Shown: positions 9,795-18,624 of the stretch, piece by piece | Numbering within the stretch: the first letter of the stretch is position 1 | Layout of the letters: each line of letters begins with the position of its first letter | Origin: Ectopseudomonas alcaliphila | GTDB taxonomy: Bacteria > Pseudomonadota > Gammaproteobacteria > Pseudomonadales > Pseudomonadaceae | Direction of reading: 5' to 3' | DNA: 64,000 nucleotides | Assembly: GCF_900101755.1 (NCBI RefSeq) | Contig: NZ_FNAE01000012.1 | Span: 1-64,000 of the forward strand | The notes under the pieces: model-generated | Seen by the model: the letters and a program-made list of their open reading frames with translations, nothing else | Told to the model about the DNA's origin: nothing | The model's database searches: none | Position numbers and translations under genes: made by a program

Positions 9795-10311
9795 CGTCAG
9801 GTACCAGCTCGCGAGCGTAGCGCTGCGCATTATGAACGTAATGAGCGGCGCTGGCCTCCAGCATCTTCTTCTGCGCCTCGGTCAGCTCGCGCACCACCTT
9901 GCCAGGACTGCCCATGACCAGACTGCCATCAGGAATCACCTTGCCCTCGGGAATCAGGCTGTTGGCGCCGATGATGCAGTACTTGCCGATTTTGGCGCCG
10001 TTGAGGATCACCGCATTGATGCCGATCAGGCTGTAATCGTCCACCGTGCAGCCATGCATCATCACGTTGTGACCCACGGTGACGCCCTTGCCCAGGGTCA
10101 GCGGAAACCCCATATCGGTATGCATGACGCTGCCGTCCTGCACATTGCTGTTCTCGCCGATATGGATGAGTTCGTTATCGCCACGCAGCACCGCGCCGAA
10201 CCAGACGCTGGCCCCCGCCTCCAGACGAACCTTGCCGATCAGATCGGCGCTTGGCGCGACCCAGCTGTCGGGATGGGCGTCGACACGGGAGCTTCCCAGG
10301 CGGTATTTCAT
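9787..10311 (-). CDS. Gamma-carbonic anhydrase family protein (YrdA-like)
   Basis: A 174-residue left-handed beta-helix protein built from hexapeptide repeats (about 15-140). Putative metal-binding histidines lie in MHTDMG and in GHNVMMHGC, the arrangement of gamma-class carbonic anhydrases and of YrdA/CaiE-like proteins. These trimers bind zinc at subunit interfaces; many YrdA-type members show little or no carbonic anhydrase activity, so CO2 hydration is not assured. A good ribosome binding site (GAGGA) precedes the ATG. It forms a two-gene unit with the DUF1289 gene. Confidence 0.9.
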   Translation of the reverse strand: MKYRLGSSRVDAHPDSWVAPSADLIGKVRLEAGASVWFGAVLRGDNELIHIGENSNVQDGSVMHTDMGFPLTLGKGVTVGHNVMMHGCTVDDYSLIGINAVILNGAKIGKYCIIGANSLIPEGKVIPDGSLVMGSPGKVVRELTEAQKKMLEASAAHYVHNAQRYARELVPDDE

Positions 10312-10332
10312 GCTCGTCAGTCCTCGGCGCTA

Positions 10333-10935
10333 TCAGCGCAGGTGTATGAAATGTTCGGGTGGCTGGTGCAGGGCAATGCCGGCGTCGTAGACGAGATTGA
10401 CCAGCTCAACCACCATGATCGCGGTGAGCCCCCAGATGCGGTACTCACCATAGGTGTAAGACGGCACGTACCAGCTGCGCCCAAGGTAATCGATGCGGTG
10501 CGTCATCTCGCGCGGGTCGCTGCGGAAGAACTCCAGCGGCACCGAGAACACCGCGGCGATCTCGGCATCATTGGCCTTGTACTCCACGTAGTCCGGCACC
10601 AGGCCGACGTATGGCGTGACCTCGATGCCGTGCCGCGAGACCAGGCTGCTGAGCGGCCCAACGATCTCAACCAGCCCTGGCGGCAGACCGATTTCCTCTT
10701 CGGCCTCACGCAGCGCGGTGTCCACCAGGTCACGATCTTCCGGGTCGCGCCGCCCCCCCGGAAAGGCGACCTCGCCGCTGTGGGTCGACAAACCGCTGGC
10801 GCGCAGGGTCAGCACCAGCTCAGGTTCATCACTGCGGGTTATCGGGACCAGCACCGCCGCCTCGGGGAAGCTGCGCTCGGTCTCCAGAGGACGCGGGCTG
10901 TAGCCGCGCACACGATGGAGCAACTCGTCCAGCAT
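10333..10935 (-). CDS. Nudix hydrolase, probable coenzyme A pyrophosphatase
   Basis: From the start at 10935 (MLDELLHRVRGY) the product is 200 residues; an ATG two codons upstream is possible but sits too close to its ribosome binding site. The Nudix box is complete: GGRRDPEDRDLVDTALREAE followed by EEIGL (Gx5Ex7REUxEExGU). The ALREAEEE surroundings and the upstream TLRASGLSTHSGEVAFPGG fit the NUDT7/8 and YeaB-like CoA pyrophosphatases, which cleave CoA to 4'-phosphopantetheine and 3',5'-ADP. It diverges from a second, unrelated Nudix gene 149 bp away. Confidence 0.92.
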   Translation of the reverse strand: MLDELLHRVRGYSPRPLETERSFPEAAVLVPITRSDEPELVLTLRASGLSTHSGEVAFPGGRRDPEDRDLVDTALREAEEEIGLPPGLVEIVGPLSSLVSRHGIEVTPYVGLVPDYVEYKANDAEIAAVFSVPLEFFRSDPREMTHRIDYLGRSWYVPSYTYGEYRIWGLTAIMVVELVNLVYDAGIALHQPPEHFIHLR

Positions 10936-11084
10936 GGGCATACTCGGAGTCTTGTTTTGCCAGGCATCATGGCATGAAAGCAGCCGGCCGCCCAACCCCG
11001 ACGACAGGACAGGCCGGCCTGAATCGCGGGCTTGCCGGCCAAGACGCAGACCGCCAAGATAACGCCAGAAAAAGAGGACCGGGC

Positions 11085-11639
11085 ATGAAATTCTGCAGTC
11101 AGTGCGGCAACCCCGTGACCCGTATGATCCCGGCGGGCGACAACCGTATGCGCCACGTCTGTGGTCACTGCGCCACCGTGCATTACGAGAACCCGCGCAT
11201 CGTCGCCGGCTGCCTGCCCGTATGGCGTGACCAGGTGCTGCTGTGCCGGCGCGCCATCGAGCCACGCCGTGGCTACTGGACATTGCCGGCCGGCTTCATG
11301 GAAAACGGCGAAACCATCGAACAGGCCGCCGCTCGTGAAACCCTAGAAGAAGCCTGCGCCCGCGTGCGCGACCTCAGCCTCTACACCCTGTTCGACCTGC
11401 CGCACATCAGCCAGGTGTACATGATGTTTCGCGCCGAACTGGTCGATCTGGATTTCGCCATCGGCGAAGAGAGCCTGGAGGTAAGGCTGTTCGAGGAATC
11501 GCAGATCCCTTGGTCAGAGCTGGCTTTCCCGACCATAGGCCGTACCTTAGAATGCTTCTTCGCCGACCGTCGGCAGAATCTCTTTCCGGTACGCAACGAG
11601 CCACTCGAAGCGCTGCGCGCCCATTACACACCCCGTTGA
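11085..11639 (+). CDS. Nudix hydrolase with N-terminal zinc ribbon
   Basis: An AGAGGA ribosome binding site precedes the ATG at 11085, giving 184 residues. Residues 1 to about 35 carry a zinc ribbon (FCSQCGNPV and HVCGHCATVHY, four cysteines), and the Nudix domain follows with GFMENGETIEQAAARETLEE. The box ends in EEACA rather than the usual EExGU, a variant of this subfamily. The ribbon plus Nudix layout recalls NudC, but the protein is shorter and lacks the NudC N-terminal domain, so NAD(H) or ADP-ribose specificity is not assured. It is followed closely by an L,D-transpeptidase gene. Confidence 0.9.
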   Translation: MKFCSQCGNPVTRMIPAGDNRMRHVCGHCATVHYENPRIVAGCLPVWRDQVLLCRRAIEPRRGYWTLPAGFMENGETIEQAAARETLEEACARVRDLSLYTLFDLPHISQVYMMFRAELVDLDFAIGEESLEVRLFEESQIPWSELAFPTIGRTLECFFADRRQNLFPVRNEPLEALRAHYTPR

Positions 11640-11656
11640 CCCTGCGGACGTTCCCG

Positions 11657-12160
11657 ATGCGTTGGTTGTTGCCCCTGCTTTGCCTGACTCTCAGCCTCAA
11701 CGCCCTGGCCAGCACCACACCCGCGACCAGCAGCCGCACCGTGGACAAGGTGCTGGTGCTCAAGTCCGAACGCAAACTGCATCTGCAGCAGCGCGGCGAG
11801 ACCATCAAGTCCTACCGCATTTCCCTGGGCAAGCAGCCCAATGGCGCCAAGCAGCGCGAGGGCGACCTGCGCACACCGGAAGGTTTCTACTGGATCGACT
11901 GGCGCAAGCCGAGCGACAAGTACCAACTGTCGCTGCACATCTCCTACCCCAACGCGCGCGACCTGGCCAAGGCCAAGGAAGCCGGGGTGCCACCGGGCAG
12001 CATGATCATGATCCACGGCACGCCATTGGATGAGGAATACCCGGAGTGGTTCTTCCACACCCTCGACTGGACCGAAGGCTGCATCGCCATGAAGAACGAC
12101 GACATGCGCGAAGTGTGGAGCCTGGTCAAGGATGGGACGCTGATCGAAATAAGGCCTTGA
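11657..12160 (+). CDS. Periplasmic L,D-transpeptidase (YkuD domain)
   Basis: The 167-residue product starts with a signal peptide (MRWLLPLLCLTLSLNALA, cleavage about 18/19). The YkuD catalytic domain fills the rest: VLKSERKLHLQQRG at the start, the histidine in MIMIHGTP, and the active-site cysteine in WTEGCIAMKN. Such enzymes make 3-3 crosslinks in peptidoglycan or attach proteins to it; short single-domain members often act in amidase-like or modification roles instead. No LysM or other anchoring domain is present. It begins 17 bp after the Nudix gene and ends at a strong terminator. Confidence 0.93.
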   Translation: MRWLLPLLCLTLSLNALASTTPATSSRTVDKVLVLKSERKLHLQQRGETIKSYRISLGKQPNGAKQREGDLRTPEGFYWIDWRKPSDKYQLSLHISYPNARDLAKAKEAGVPPGSMIMIHGTPLDEEYPEWFFHTLDWTEGCIAMKNDDMREVWSLVKDGTLIEIRP

Positions 12161-12171
12161 GCCGCTGCATC

Positions 12172-12198
12172 GAAAAAGGCGCCGTCGGCGCCTTTTTC
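12172..12198. terminator. Bidirectional terminator between the transpeptidase gene and the YqfO gene
   Basis: GAAAAAGGCGCC-GTC-GGCGCCTTTTTC is a perfectly paired hairpin with A and T tails on both sides. It sits between two convergent genes, so it can stop transcription from either direction. Confidence 0.9.
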
Positions 12199-12206
12199 AT
12201 ATCGAT

Positions 12207-12524
12207 TCAAAACTGCAGATCGGACAAACGCCAGACATCGAAGGCCGGCGTTTCGTAAGGATGAGTCTTCTTCAGAGCCTTGACCGCATCGTGGATCAGC
12301 TCGTCGGCAACGACCATTTCCACTTTCCACTCGGCAACCTGCTCGATGCTACCGACCTGCCCAATGAACGGCTGGCTACCCTCCAGGGCGCGGAACTGGC
12401 CATGACCGAGCACCTGCCAGCAACAGCTGTCGTAAAGACCTACACGCCCGCCTCCCGCTGCGAACACCGCCTTTTTCACCGGTTCCAGATGAGACTCCGG
12501 CACGTAGAAACACAGTTTGTACAT
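12207..12524 (-). CDS. YqfO/NIF3-like small protein
   Basis: Starting at 12524 (MYKLCFYVPESHLEPVKKAVF) the protein has 105 residues. It corresponds to the roughly 100-residue insert domain found in some NIF3/YqfO proteins (GGGRVGLYDSCCWQVLGHGQF and KKTHPYETPAFDVW), here as a free-standing protein, a form widespread in Pseudomonas. The metal-binding NIF3 core is absent, so the enzyme-like function of NIF3 cannot be assumed. The fold resembles the PII/CutA group of trimeric small proteins, which is only a structural analogy. A near-perfect palindrome lies 41 bp upstream of the start. Confidence 0.85.
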   Translation of the reverse strand: MYKLCFYVPESHLEPVKKAVFAAGGGRVGLYDSCCWQVLGHGQFRALEGSQPFIGQVGSIEQVAEWKVEMVVADELIHDAVKALKKTHPYETPAFDVWRLSDLQF

Positions 12525-12564
12525 CAAGTTCTCCGCAAATGGGCAACCGAACAACAGACAAGCC

Positions 12565-12585
12565 ATGACACCAATATGATGTCAT
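12565..12585. promoter_or_regulatory. 21-bp near-perfect palindrome upstream of the YqfO gene
   Basis: ATGACACC-AATAT-GATGTCAT pairs at seven of eight arm positions. The site is 41-61 bp upstream of the YqfO start on the minus strand, in a stretch that is more AT-rich than its surroundings. The size and symmetry suit a dimeric regulator's operator; no specific regulator is recognised. Confidence 0.4.
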
Positions 12586-12680
12586 TTAGCCATGGAGTTG
12601 TCTTGAGATCACCCACACAAATCCGCACGCAGCATTAAGACGATTCGCTGCTTTCGACTCAGGGGACGGGCATGGCGTTC

Positions 12681-12950
12681 TCAGCGAACGCGGAAAAAAC
12701 GCCGCCATCTGTCGGCCAGACCAGTGGCCGGCGGGCTGTGACTGCCATCGCAGTAGGGCAGGTTTGCGGATCGGTTACAGCGGCACAACAAGAGGCGCTG
12801 CTCGCGCTCGGGGCGCAGAATCAGAGAGTGGGCGCAGTTGGATGTGCAGTTGGGCATGTCGGGGGAATGCCCGCAGCGACACAGGCGATGGGTTTCACCG
12901 GGCTTGACCAGGCGAACTTCGGGGAGGATCTGCTGGGAGTCATCGGCCAT
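12681..12950 (-). CDS. Double CDGSH-type iron-sulfur protein, variant first site
   Basis: An 89-residue protein with two tandem CDGSH-type motifs. The second (C56, C58, S61, P65, C67, D68, G69, H71 in CRCNRSANLPYCDGSH) is canonical and should bind a 2Fe-2S cluster with three Cys and one His. The first (C24, C26, S29, P33, C35) keeps the spacing but reads CTSNC where CDGSH is expected, so the ligand position normally held by His is Cys39. CDGSH proteins take part in redox and iron-sulfur or iron homeostasis. No transmembrane segment is present, so the product is cytosolic. Confidence 0.88.
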   Translation of the reverse strand: MADDSQQILPEVRLVKPGETHRLCRCGHSPDMPNCTSNCAHSLILRPEREQRLLLCRCNRSANLPYCDGSHSPPATGLADRWRRFFRVR

Positions 12951-12960
12951 GGTGGGGCCT

Positions 12961-13027
12961 GTGTAGCCTGGATGAAATCCGGGTGAGAGGTGTCGCGTCG
13001 GTTTTCCCGGATTGCATACGGGCTACG
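12961..13027. repeat. REP-like inverted repeat between purL and the CDGSH gene
   Basis: The left arm GTAGCCTGGATGAAATCCGGG is mirrored by CCCGGATTGCATACGGGCTAC on the right with a few mismatches, separated by about 20 bp. Paired GTAGCCCGGAT-type arms of this kind are dispersed intergenic repeats in pseudomonads. It lies directly upstream of the CDGSH gene and downstream of purL. Confidence 0.65.
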
Positions 13028-13037
13028 CGCCCTGCCC

Positions 13038-13061
13038 CCCTCTCCCGCAAGCGGGAGAGGG
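13038..13061 (-). terminator. purL: Perfect 11-bp hairpin after purL
   Basis: CCCTCTCCCGC-AA-GCGGGAGAGGG forms an uninterrupted stem 29 bp beyond the purL stop. It lacks a clear T run on either strand, so it may be a terminator, an mRNA 3' stabiliser or simply another dispersed palindrome. Confidence 0.45.
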
Positions 13062-13089
13062 TCAGCAGAAAGCCGCTACGCGGCCGCTA

Positions 13090-16000
13090 TTAGTCCACCC
13101 ACACTCGGGCGTTGCGGAACATGCGCATCCAGCCGCCGTCTTCCTGCCACTCGTCCGGGCACCAGGAGTTCTGCACGGCGCGGAACACGCGCTCCGGGTG
13201 CGGCATCATGATGGTCACGCGGCCGTCGCGACTGGTCAGGCCGGTGATGCCACGCGGCGAACCGTTGGGGTTGGCCGGGTAAGCTTCGGTGACCTTGCCA
13301 TGATTATCGACGTAACGCAGGGCCACGGTGCCGGACAGATCGGCCTCCAGCAGCGCCTCTTCGCTTTCGAACTCGGCATGACCTTCACCGTGAGCGATGG
13401 CGATCGGCATGCGCGAACCAGCCATGCCCTGCAGGAAGATCGACGCCGACTCCTGGATCTGCACCATGGCCACGCGCGCTTCGAACTGCTCGGAGCGGTT
13501 GCGCACGAAGTGCGGCCAGAACTCGGTGCCAGGGATCAGCTCGTGCAGGTTGCTCATCATCTGGCAGCCGTTGCACACGCCGAGAGCGAAGCTGTCGCGA
13601 CGCTCGAAGAAGCCCTGGAAGGCATCGCGGGCGCGGGCGTTGAACAGCACCGACTTGGCCCAACCCTCACCGGCGCCGAGCACGTCGCCGTAGGAGAAGC
13701 CGCCGCAAGCCACCAGGCCTTTGAACTCTTCCAGGCTGACGCGACCGGCGAGGATATCGCTCATGTGCACGTCGATGGCGGAGAAACCGGCGCGGTCGAA
13801 CGCGGCAGCCATTTCCACCTGGCCGTTGACGCCCTGCTCACGCAGGATCGCCACCTGCGGACGCACACCCTTCTTGATGTAAGGCGCAGCGATGTCCTGG
13901 TTGACGTCGAAGCCGAGCTTGATCGACAGACCGGGGTTGTCTTCTTCCAGCAGCAGATCGAATTCCTGATCCGCGCCCTGCGCGTTGTCGCGCAGACGCT
14001 GGATGCGGTAGCTGGTCTCGGCCCACTGACGCTGCAGCAGGCGGCGCTCACCGGCGAACACCGGCTCACCGTTGAAGCTGATGCTGACCTCGCCGTTGTT
14101 CACGGCCTGGCCAATCACGGCCACGCAGTCGTCCAGACCGGCGGCGCTGAACTGCGCCAGCACTTCCGGAGTGGCGTCCTGGCGTACCTGGATCACCGCA
14201 CCCAGCTCTTCGTTGAACAGCACGGCCGGCAGCTCGGAGCTGTCGTCAGCCAGGGCGTCGAGGTTCAGCGACAGACCGCAGTGACCGGCAAAGGCCATTT
14301 CCAGCACGGTGGTCAGCAGGCCACCGTCGGAACGGTCGTGGTAAGCCAGCAGGTGGCCGTCGGCATTGAGGCCCTGGATCACGGCGAAGAAGGCCTTGAG
14401 GTCTTCGGCGTCGTCGAGGTCCGGCACCTGCTGGCCAATCTGCGAATAGACCTGCGCCAGGATCGAGGCGCCCATGCGGTTCTGGCCACGGCCGAGGTCG
14501 ATCAGAATCAGATCGGTCTCGCCCTTGTCCATGCGCAGTTGCGGGGTCAGGGTCTGGCGGATGTCCTGCACCGGGGCGAAACCGGTGATCACCAGCGACA
14601 ACGGCGCGGTCACGCTCTTGTCGACGCCCTCGTCCTGCCAGCGGGTTTTCATGGACATGGAGTCCTTGCCCACCGGAATGGTGATGCCCAGCGCCGGGCA
14701 CAGCTCCATGCCGACAGCCTTGACGGTGTCATACAGGCGGGCGTCTTCGCCGGGGTGGCCGGCAGCCGCCATCCAGTTGGCCGACAGTTTGATGTCGGAC
14801 ATCTTCTCGATGCGTGCAGCGGCCAGGTTGGTAACGGTCTCTCCCACCGCCATGCGGCCGGAAGCCGGCGCGTCGAGCAACGCCAGCGGCGTGCGCTCGC
14901 CCATGGCCATGGCTTCACCGGTATAGACGTCGAAGCTGGTGGCGGTAACGGCGCAGTCGGCCACCGGCACCTGCCACGGGCCGACCATCTGATCACGCGC
15001 GACCAGGCCGGTGATGGTGCGGTCGCCGATAGTGATCAAGAAGCTCTTGCTGGCCACGGCCGGGTGATGCAGCACACGGCCCAGCGCTTCTTCAATGTCG
15101 ACGCTGGCGGCGCTGAAATCATCGCCCTGCTCCGCTTCGCGAGCCACGCTGCGGTGCATGCGCGGCGGCTTGCCCAGCAGCACTTCCAGCGGCATATCCA
15201 CCGGGGTGTTGCTGAAGTGGCTGTCGGTCACGGTCAGGTGCGGCTCGGCAGTGGCCTCGCCGACTACGGCGAAGGGGCAGCGCTCACGCTCGCAGATGGC
15301 CTTGAAACGCTCGAAGTCGGCAGCATCCACGCTCATCACGTAGCGCTCCTGCGACTCGTTGCACCAGATTTCGTGCGGAGCCATGCCCGGCTCGTCGTTG
15401 GGCACGTTGCGCAGCTCGAAACGACCGCCACGGCCACCGTCGTTGATCAACTCCGGCAGGGCGTTGGAGATGCCGCCGGCGCCGACGTCGTGGATGAACT
15501 TGATCGGGTTGGCGTCACCCAGCTGCCAGCAGCGGTCGATGACCTCCTGACAACGGCGTTCCATTTCCGGGTTCTCGCGCTGCACCGAGGCGAAGTCCAG
15601 ATCGGCCGAGCTGGCACCGGTGGCCATCGACGAAGCAGCACCGCCGCCCAGACCGATGAGCATGGCCGGGCCACCGAGCACGATCAGCTTGGCGCCGACC
15701 GAGATCTCACCCTTCTGTACGTGGTTCTCGCGAATGTTGCCGAGGCCGCCGGCGAGCATGATCGGCTTGTGGTAGCCGCGCACTTCCTCACCGCGCGGGC
15801 TGCTGACCGCCTGCTCGAAGGTACGGAAGTAGCCGTTGAGTGCCGGACGACCAAATTCGTTGTTGAATGCGGCGCCACCCAGCGGGCCTTCGATCATGAT
15901 GTCCAGCGCGCTGACGATGCGCTCGGGCTTGCCGTAGGGCTTTTCCCAGGGCTGGAGGAAATCGGGGATGTTCAGGTTGGAGACCGAGAAACCGGTCAGG

Positions 16001-16986
16001 CCGGCCTTCGGCTTGGCGCCACGACCGGTCGCGCCTTCGTCGCGAATCTCGCCGCCGGAGCCGGTGGAGGCGCCGGGGAACGGGGCGATGGCGGTCGGGT
16101 GGTTGTGCGTTTCCACCTTCATCAGAATATGCACAGGCTCCTGCACCGCGCCGTACTGGCGGGTATCCGGATTGGGGAAGAAACGCCCAGCGGTGTGGCC
16201 GACAATGACCGAGGCGTTGTCCTTGTAGGCGGACAGCACGCCTTCGTTGTGCATCTGGTAGGTGTTCTTGATCATGCCGAACAGCGACTTGTCCTGGCTC
16301 TCGCCATCGATGTCCCAGCTGGCATTGAAGATCTTGTGGCGGCAGTGCTCGGAGTTGGCCTGGGCGAACATCATCAGTTCGATGTCGTGCGGATTGCGCC
16401 CCAGATCATTGAAGCTCTTCACCAGGTAGTCGATTTCGTCCTCGGCCAGGGCCAGGCCCAGATCCTGGTTGGCCTGCTCCAGCGCGGCGCGGCCACCGCC
16501 GAGCACGTCGACGGCGGTCAGCGGCTTGGGCTGGGCGTGGCTGAACAGCGCAGCGGCGTCCTCGAGGGCGCTCAGCACCAACTGGGTCATGCGGTCGTGC
16601 AGCAGCGCGGCGACAGCGGCACTGTCAGCCTCGCTCAGTTCGCCGCTGACGTAATAGGCGATACCGCGCTCCAGGCGCTGAACCTTGGCCAGGCCGCAAT
16701 TACGGGCGATGTCGCTGGCCTTGCTAGACCAGGGCGAGATGGTGCCGAAACGCGGAATGGTCAGGAACAGCTTGCCGCTGGGTTCCTGCACCGGCACGCT
16801 CGGGCCGTACTTGAGCAGACGCGCCAGCACTTGTTCCTCATCGGCGTTGAGCACGCCGGTGACGTCGGCGAAATGCGCGAACTCGGCGTACAGCCCGGTC
16901 ACGGCCGGCACCTTGCTGGTCAGTTGCTCGAGCAATTTGCCATGGCGGAAAGCGGAAAGGGCGGGAGCGCCGCGCAGAATCAACAT
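13090..16986 (-). CDS. purL: Phosphoribosylformylglycinamidine synthase PurL
   Basis: PurL converts FGAR to FGAM with glutamine and ATP in purine synthesis. This is the large fused form (1298 residues): an N-terminal PurS-like domain, a linker, two AIR-synthase-type halves (motifs VETHNHPTAIAPFPGASTG and HDVGAGGISNALPEL) and a C-terminal class I glutamine amidotransferase with the catalytic cysteine in GVCNGCQMM and the His/Glu region in IAHGEGHAEF. It is transcribed alone, divergent from mltF. The opposite strand is also open for over 1300 codons, a composition effect and not a gene. Confidence 0.98.
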   Translation of the reverse strand: MLILRGAPALSAFRHGKLLEQLTSKVPAVTGLYAEFAHFADVTGVLNADEEQVLARLLKYGPSVPVQEPSGKLFLTIPRFGTISPWSSKASDIARNCGLAKVQRLERGIAYYVSGELSEADSAAVAALLHDRMTQLVLSALEDAAALFSHAQPKPLTAVDVLGGGRAALEQANQDLGLALAEDEIDYLVKSFNDLGRNPHDIELMMFAQANSEHCRHKIFNASWDIDGESQDKSLFGMIKNTYQMHNEGVLSAYKDNASVIVGHTAGRFFPNPDTRQYGAVQEPVHILMKVETHNHPTAIAPFPGASTGSGGEIRDEGATGRGAKPKAGLTGFSVSNLNIPDFLQPWEKPYGKPERIVSALDIMIEGPLGGAAFNNEFGRPALNGYFRTFEQAVSSPRGEEVRGYHKPIMLAGGLGNIRENHVQKGEISVGAKLIVLGGPAMLIGLGGGAASSMATGASSADLDFASVQRENPEMERRCQEVIDRCWQLGDANPIKFIHDVGAGGISNALPELINDGGRGGRFELRNVPNDEPGMAPHEIWCNESQERYVMSVDAADFERFKAICERERCPFAVVGEATAEPHLTVTDSHFSNTPVDMPLEVLLGKPPRMHRSVAREAEQGDDFSAASVDIEEALGRVLHHPAVASKSFLITIGDRTITGLVARDQMVGPWQVPVADCAVTATSFDVYTGEAMAMGERTPLALLDAPASGRMAVGETVTNLAAARIEKMSDIKLSANWMAAAGHPGEDARLYDTVKAVGMELCPALGITIPVGKDSMSMKTRWQDEGVDKSVTAPLSLVITGFAPVQDIRQTLTPQLRMDKGETDLILIDLGRGQNRMGASILAQVYSQIGQQVPDLDDAEDLKAFFAVIQGLNADGHLLAYHDRSDGGLLTTVLEMAFAGHCGLSLNLDALADDSSELPAVLFNEELGAVIQVRQDATPEVLAQFSAAGLDDCVAVIGQAVNNGEVSISFNGEPVFAGERRLLQRQWAETSYRIQRLRDNAQGADQEFDLLLEEDNPGLSIKLGFDVNQDIAAPYIKKGVRPQVAILREQGVNGQVEMAAAFDRAGFSAIDVHMSDILAGRVSLEEFKGLVACGGFSYGDVLGAGEGWAKSVLFNARARDAFQGFFERRDSFALGVCNGCQMMSNLHELIPGTEFWPHFVRNRSEQFEARVAMVQIQESASIFLQGMAGSRMPIAIAHGEGHAEFESEEALLEADLSGTVALRYVDNHGKVTEAYPANPNGSPRGITGLTSRDGRVTIMMPHPERVFRAVQNSWCPDEWQEDGGWMRMFRNARVWVD

Positions 16987-17153
16987 CGTCGGAACAGCCT
17001 CTGGGAAGGGGTGTGCTGGAGGCCGGGCATTCTACCCTAAAGCGTTGGCCTGCGGCACCTGTAGCCAGGCGCTTAAAGGACGAACGCGCACTAGCAGAGA
17101 AGCGAAGCGCTGTCGAGATATGGCACCGCCTGCGCTTTGCGTATACTGCGCCG

Positions 17154-18620
17154 ATGTTTGCACGACCTGCGATACGCATGCGTTGCGCCACAGGGCTGTT
17201 GGCGATTGGAACCCTCCTGATGCTTGCTGGCTGTGGCGAAGACCCCAAGCCCAGCGTACTCGAGCAGGCAAAGGCGGAGGGTGAGCTGCGCGTGGTCACT
17301 CGCAACAGCCCCGCCACCTACTTCCAGGACCGCAACGGCGCCACCGGTTTCGAATACGAACTGGCCAAGCGCTTCGCCACCGATCTCGGCCTCGAACTGA
17401 AGATCGAAACCGCGGACAACCTCGACAACCTGTTTTCCAGCCTCGACCTCGCCAACGGCCCGGTAATGGCCGCCGCCGGCCTGGTGGACACGCCACAGCG
17501 CCAGCGCCAGGCACGCTTCTCGATTCCCTATCTGGAAGTCACGCCACAGGTCATCTATCGCCAGGGCGAGAGCCGGCCGACCAAACCCGAAGACCTGGTC
17601 GGCAAGCGCATTCTGGTGCTGGCTGGCAGCAGCCATGCCGAACAGCTGACCGCACTCAAGCTGGAACAGCCGGAGCTGGAGTTCGAGGTATCCGACGCCG
17701 TCGAGGTGGTCGACCTGCTGCGCATGGTCGATGAAGGACAGATCGACCTGACCCTGGTCGATTCCAACGAGCTGGCGATGAACCAGGTGTACTTTCCCAA
17801 CGTGCGGGTCGCGTTCGACCTGGGCGACACCAACACCATGCGCTGGGCGGTAGCCGCTGGCGAGGATGACAGCCTGCTGGTGGAGATCGACGCCTTCCTC
17901 GAACGCTCCGAGGCCAACGGCACCCTGCAGCGCCTGAAAGAACGCTACTACGGCCATGTCGACGTGCTCGGCTATGTCGGCGCTTACACCTTCGCCCAGC
18001 ACCTGCAGCAGCGCCTGCCGCGCTACGAGAAAATGTTCCGCCAGGCCGGTCACGCCAATCAGGTTGACTGGCGCCTGCTCGCCGCCATGGGCTATCAGGA
18101 GTCGCTGTGGCAACCCAACGCCACGTCCAAGACCGGCGTACGCGGCCTGATGATGCTCACTCAGCGCACTGCTCAGTCGGTCGGGGTCTCCAACCGCCTC
18201 GACCCCAAACAGAGCATCGACGGCGGTGCCCGTTACTTCATCCAGGTTCACCAGCAACTGCCGGAAGGCATCGTCGAGCCGGACCGCACCTGGTTCGCCC
18301 TGGCCGCCTACAACGTCGGTGGCGGCCACCTGGAAGATGCGCGCAAGCTGACCGAAGCCGAAGGGCTGGACCCGAACAAGTGGGCCGACGTGCAGAAGAT
18401 CCTGCCGCGTCTGGCGCAAAAGCAGTGGTACAGCAAGACCCGCTACGGCTATGCCCGCGGCGGCGAACCGGTGCACTTCGTGCGCAACATCCGTCGTTAC
18501 TACGACATTCTTACCTGGGTCACCCAGCCACAGCTGGAAGGCACGCAAGTGGCCGAGAGCGGTATCCACCTGCCCGGCATCGACAAGCGCAAGCCGGAAG
18601 AAGAAACCCCGCCGCTCTAA
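17154..18620 (+). CDS. mltF: Membrane-bound lytic murein transglycosylase F
   Basis: MltF is an outer-membrane lipoprotein that cleaves peptidoglycan to 1,6-anhydro muropeptides. From the start at 17154 the product has 488 residues. A lipobox (LMLAGC, Cys27) follows a short signal sequence. An amino-acid-binding-like SBP_bac_3 domain (about 45-270) is followed by a soluble lytic transglycosylase domain with the catalytic glutamate in AAMGYQESLWQPNA and the TGVRGLMMLT and AAYNVGGGHLEDA motifs. This two-domain layout is specific to MltF. The same position next to purL is seen in other pseudomonads. Confidence 0.97.
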   Translation: MFARPAIRMRCATGLLAIGTLLMLAGCGEDPKPSVLEQAKAEGELRVVTRNSPATYFQDRNGATGFEYELAKRFATDLGLELKIETADNLDNLFSSLDLANGPVMAAAGLVDTPQRQRQARFSIPYLEVTPQVIYRQGESRPTKPEDLVGKRILVLAGSSHAEQLTALKLEQPELEFEVSDAVEVVDLLRMVDEGQIDLTLVDSNELAMNQVYFPNVRVAFDLGDTNTMRWAVAAGEDDSLLVEIDAFLERSEANGTLQRLKERYYGHVDVLGYVGAYTFAQHLQQRLPRYEKMFRQAGHANQVDWRLLAAMGYQESLWQPNATSKTGVRGLMMLTQRTAQSVGVSNRLDPKQSIDGGARYFIQVHQQLPEGIVEPDRTWFALAAYNVGGGHLEDARKLTEAEGLDPNKWADVQKILPRLAQKQWYSKTRYGYARGGEPVHFVRNIRRYYDILTWVTQPQLEGTQVAESGIHLPGIDKRKPEEETPPL

Positions 18621-18624
18621 GCTT

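Noticed and set aside
13012..17040. A plus-strand open frame of over 1300 codons
   Set aside because: It lies exactly opposite purL, a full-length well conserved gene. Its translation has no family motifs and an unnatural composition; GC-rich codon bias in purL removes stops on the other strand.
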